Shown here one piece after another: positions 61,912 through 64,000 of a DNA stretch of 64,000 nucleotides (position 1 is its first letter; each line of letters begins with the position of its first letter). Location of the stretch: assembly GCF_013760845.1 (NCBI RefSeq), contig NZ_JACDUU010000007.1, positions 1 through 64,000 of the forward strand. The letters are read 5' to 3'. The notes below the pieces were generated by a model. That model had not been told where the DNA came from, searched no databases, and was given only the letters and a program-made list of their open reading frames with translations. This DNA comes from [Anoxybacillus] calidus (GTDB lineage Bacteria; Bacillota; Bacilli; Bacillales; Anoxybacillaceae). A program made the translations under genes and the position numbers.

Positions 61912-62589
61912 ATGGTCGATATGTATGTAAGACAATTAGTACAATGGATGAACCAACATCGAAATGAAGAAAATGCGAAACCGATGAAAAAATATATGCG
62001 CGACCAATTTGAGTTTCTTGGCATTAAGGCACCACAGCGCAATGCATTGTTAAGGGAGTTTTTAAAAGAGCACGGAAAACCACATTTGGAAGACTTGCCG
62101 CAAATGGTTTTAGCGCTCTGGGAACTGCCGGAAAGGGAGTTTCAATATATTGCACTTACTTTGCTTGAGAAAGATGTAAAGAAATTATCCGATGAACATT
62201 TAACGTTAGCGGAAACATTGATTGTCACAAAGTCATGGTGGGATACCGTTGATCCTCTTTCCGCAAACATCATCGGAACCATATTGAAAAAACATCCGAA
62301 ATGGATTGAATCTTATACTAGAAAATGGATTCAGTCTGATTATTTTTGGCTGCAACGCACCGCTATCTTGTTTCAATTAAAATATAAAAAAGAAACAGAT
62401 GAACAATTGCTTTATCATTATATTCGAATGTGCAAGGACTCAAAAGAATTTTTTATTCAAAAAGCGATTGGATGGGCACTGCGGGAATACTCGAAAACAA
62501 ATCCAGAAAGCGTAATAAGATTTGTAGAAAGTGAACATTTGGCACCATTAAGTAAGCGTGAAGCACTAAAAATCATTAATAAGCACTAA
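61912..62589 (+). CDS. AlkD-like DNA alkylation repair protein
   Basis: This 225-residue protein is of the HEAT-like-repeat glycosylase family. MRDQFEFLGIKAPQRNALLR is the opening signature. TKSWWDTVDPLSANIIG carries the Trp and Asp of the lesion-recognition site, and IQKAIGWALREYSKTNPE is the third conserved block. These remove alkylated bases without flipping them (known for AlkD). TTAGGGGG sets the ATG at 61912. It is followed at 20 bases by the dehydrogenase gene. Confidence 0.9.
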   Translation: MVDMYVRQLVQWMNQHRNEENAKPMKKYMRDQFEFLGIKAPQRNALLREFLKEHGKPHLEDLPQMVLALWELPEREFQYIALTLLEKDVKKLSDEHLTLAETLIVTKSWWDTVDPLSANIIGTILKKHPKWIESYTRKWIQSDYFWLQRTAILFQLKYKKETDEQLLYHYIRMCKDSKEFFIQKAIGWALREYSKTNPESVIRFVESEHLAPLSKREALKIINKH

Positions 62590-62609
62590 AACGGATGGAG
62601 GTGAAAAGG

Positions 62610-63542
62610 GTGGAAATACAAAACATATTAATCACAGGGCGGATTTATCAAGAAATGGCGCAAATTTTATTAAAAGAAAAGATCGATAAAGATTTTCGTT
62701 TTGTATCAGAAAATGAGGTTTCTCTTGATGATTTGTTATGGGCTGATGCCTATGTCGGGTTTTGTCCAACAGAGAATTTTCAATTTGGCAACATGAAGTG
62801 GGTGCATTCATTAGGAGCAGGCGTAGATCGTTTTTTGTTTAATAGAGAGTGGAAAGAAGATGTTCTGCTGACCCGGACGGTTTGTTCGTTTGGACAAAAG
62901 ATTAGCGAGTATTGTTTAAGCTATATATTGCGGGATTTGCAAGGTCATGATGTTTATGCATGGTATCAGTCAAAAAGACAATGGAAGCAGGTAGTCCCAA
63001 AGTCCATACAAGAGCAAAACATTGTTGTATATGGGACAGGAGCAGTTGGACAAGAGGTAGCAAAAAACTTGTTTTCGCTTGGCGTAAAGCCAATCGGCGT
63101 TTCACGAAGCGGAGCAGCGAAGCCGTATTTTTCGGAAGTGGTTCCCGTATCTCGAGCAGCTGATGTGATGGTGAAAGCGGATTGGGTGATTAACACACTT
63201 CCTTTGACAAAAGAAACATATAAGTTTTTTGATGATGAGTTTTTTTACCGCCTGCAAAATGCAGGATTTATTAACGTTGGAAGAGGAGCAACAGTCGATG
63301 ATGAAGCGCTGTTGAACGCTTTAGAAAAGCGGTACGTGCGTCTTGCTGTATTAGATGTATTTACGAAAGAGCCTTTATCCACCGACTCTCCATTATGGCA
63401 ACATCCGAATGTGATCATAACTCCGCATATATCTGCATTAACGTCGCCTGAGGAAGCGGTACAAAGTTTTTTAACCACTCTTAAACATATCGAAGAAAAT
63501 AAACCAATTGTTAATAAAGTCGATGTGTTAAAAGGATATTAA
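62610..63542 (+). CDS. D-isomer-specific 2-hydroxyacid dehydrogenase
   Basis: This 310-residue NAD(P)-dependent oxidoreductase is of the GhrA-like group. The Rossmann loop is VVYGTGAVGQEVAKNL. Substrate and catalytic parts are HSLGAGVDR, INVGRGATVDDEALLNAL (with Arg), DVFTKEPLS (with Glu) and PHISA (with His). GGAGGTG at 62597-62603 fits the GTG at 62610 better than the ATG at 62595, which contains it. The substrate is unknown; glyoxylate/hydroxypyruvate is a usual one for the group. Confidence 0.85.
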   Translation: MEIQNILITGRIYQEMAQILLKEKIDKDFRFVSENEVSLDDLLWADAYVGFCPTENFQFGNMKWVHSLGAGVDRFLFNREWKEDVLLTRTVCSFGQKISEYCLSYILRDLQGHDVYAWYQSKRQWKQVVPKSIQEQNIVVYGTGAVGQEVAKNLFSLGVKPIGVSRSGAAKPYFSEVVPVSRAADVMVKADWVINTLPLTKETYKFFDDEFFYRLQNAGFINVGRGATVDDEALLNALEKRYVRLAVLDVFTKEPLSTDSPLWQHPNVIITPHISALTSPEEAVQSFLTTLKHIEENKPIVNKVDVLKGY

Positions 63543-63560
63543 AGCAGGGAGAAAAAATGA

Positions 63561-63597
63561 GAGGCGGCCTTATTTGGAGAGGGCTGCCTCTGTTTTC
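63561..63597. terminator. Terminator between the dehydrogenase and lutC
   Basis: GAGGCGGCC pairs with GGCTGCCTC (one G-T), followed by TGTTTTCTT on the plus strand. It also lies 5 bases after the lutC stop on the minus strand. Confidence 0.8.
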
Positions 63598-63601
63598 TTA
63601 T

Positions 63602-64000
63602 TTAACGGTCTTTTACAATAATGTATGTTGCTTTTATCGGTCCGTGTACACCAACGACTAAGTTCATTTCAATATCTGCCGAGTTGCTTGGCCCTGTAAT
63701 AAAGTTGATGCAGGACGGGATTTGCTCCCCTTTTTCGATTTGTTTATGGATGAAAACAGCTGCTTGTGTCATGCGTGGAACAATAGTGCTTTTTGGAACA
63801 ATTGCCACATATGTTTGCGGCAGAAAGCTGACCGTGCGTCCTTTTCCGCCGCTGCTGAAGAGGACAACTGTGCCGGATTCAGCAAGTGTTATATCGCTAA
63901 ACGTAATGCCGACATTCGCTTTTTCTGCAAATTCAATGTTTTTTTGTCCGATTGAAGCATTCCATACATGGACATCGATCTTTTCACTTGGCCATTCTTC
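63602..64000 (-). CDS. lutC: Lactate utilisation protein C (LutC/YkgG), C-terminal part
   Basis: The frame is open to the window edge and gives the last 132 residues. AESGTVVLFSSGGKGRTVSF is followed by LPQTYVAIVPKSTIVPRMTQ and the family signature FITGPSNSADIEMNLVVGVH. LutC works with LutA and LutB (Fe-S proteins) in L-lactate oxidation to pyruvate. The start and the rest of the lut operon are beyond the window. Confidence 0.92.
   Translation of the reverse strand, partial: EEWPSEKIDVHVWNASIGQKNIEFAEKANVGITFSDITLAESGTVVLFSSGGKGRTVSFLPQTYVAIVPKSTIVPRMTQAAVFIHKQIEKGEQIPSCINFITGPSNSADIEMNLVVGVHGPIKATYIIVKDR

Overview
The window looks like chromosomal DNA of a moderately thermophilic Bacillaceae, most like Geobacillus or Parageobacillus. 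This is inferred from gene order and protein flavour, not from a database search. It starts in the 3' end of a 5S rRNA. It then follows the order familiar from Bacillus subtilis: purEKBCSQLFMNHD, yerA-yerB-yerC, pcrB-pcrA-ligA-camS, gatCAB, dgkB and the yefA-type rRNA methyltransferase. A bacterial nitric oxide synthase, an adenine deaminase of YerA type and AT-leaning intergenic DNA agree with this.

Layout. 1-250 is the rRNA tail and its terminators. 290-745 is a small heat-shock protein. 828-13891 is the complete twelve-gene purine operon, preceded by an inverted pair of PurR boxes, a sigma-A promoter and a guanine-class purine riboswitch with a terminator. 13869-17685 holds a tiny EYxxD membrane peptide, a DUF2892 protein, adenine deaminase, lipoprotein YerB and the TrpR-like YerC. 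17799-23949 is pcrB-pcrA-ligA-camS. 24045-30047 holds pruA with a cre-like site, an AhpD-like protein, an Lrp-type regulator and gatCAB. 30120-30900 is a decayed IS3 fragment and a small membrane ORF.

31026-35809 reads as an envelope-stress block: a PspA-like protein with a His/Met-rich membrane partner, a sensor kinase and response regulator, and a divergent htrA. The space before htrA carries two mirrored pairs of TTTTCAC-type octamers. Directly behind htrA, 35815-37674 is an AT-rich island. It is bounded by about 55-bp imperfect inverted repeats and carries two unrecognised immunity-like genes and one broken one. Each ORF ends 2-11 bases before a copy of the same palindrome. This cassette-like arrangement is one of the two most unusual things here. 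After it comes a sigma-W-type promoter with the YuaF-flotillin pair.

The second unusual locus is 40503-42285. It has a stand-alone TnpB-related protein with an altered third RuvC motif and no zinc ribbon. A 213-nt region closed by a perfect 12-bp inverted repeat and full of internal hairpins follows two bases after its stop codon, so it is a candidate guide-RNA scaffold (omega-RNA-like).

The remainder is accessory or housekeeping. It comprises an ECF sigma/anti-sigma operon with two membrane proteins, dgkB, rlmCD, a NUDIX hydrolase, an MFS permease, a broken alanine/sodium symporter, nos, a DUF2935 protein, and a large MHYT-PAS-GGDEF-EAL protein. Beyond these lie a VC0807-like membrane protein, an SPFH-Arc pair, D-serine dehydratase, a TerC-type protein, an AlkD-like repair protein, a 2-hydroxyacid dehydrogenase and the 3' part of lutC. 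A family of roughly 60-110 nt intergenic hairpins sharing AAGTGTCAG and CCCCACAAC-like arms is scattered through the window, including one inside the pur operon between purB and purC.
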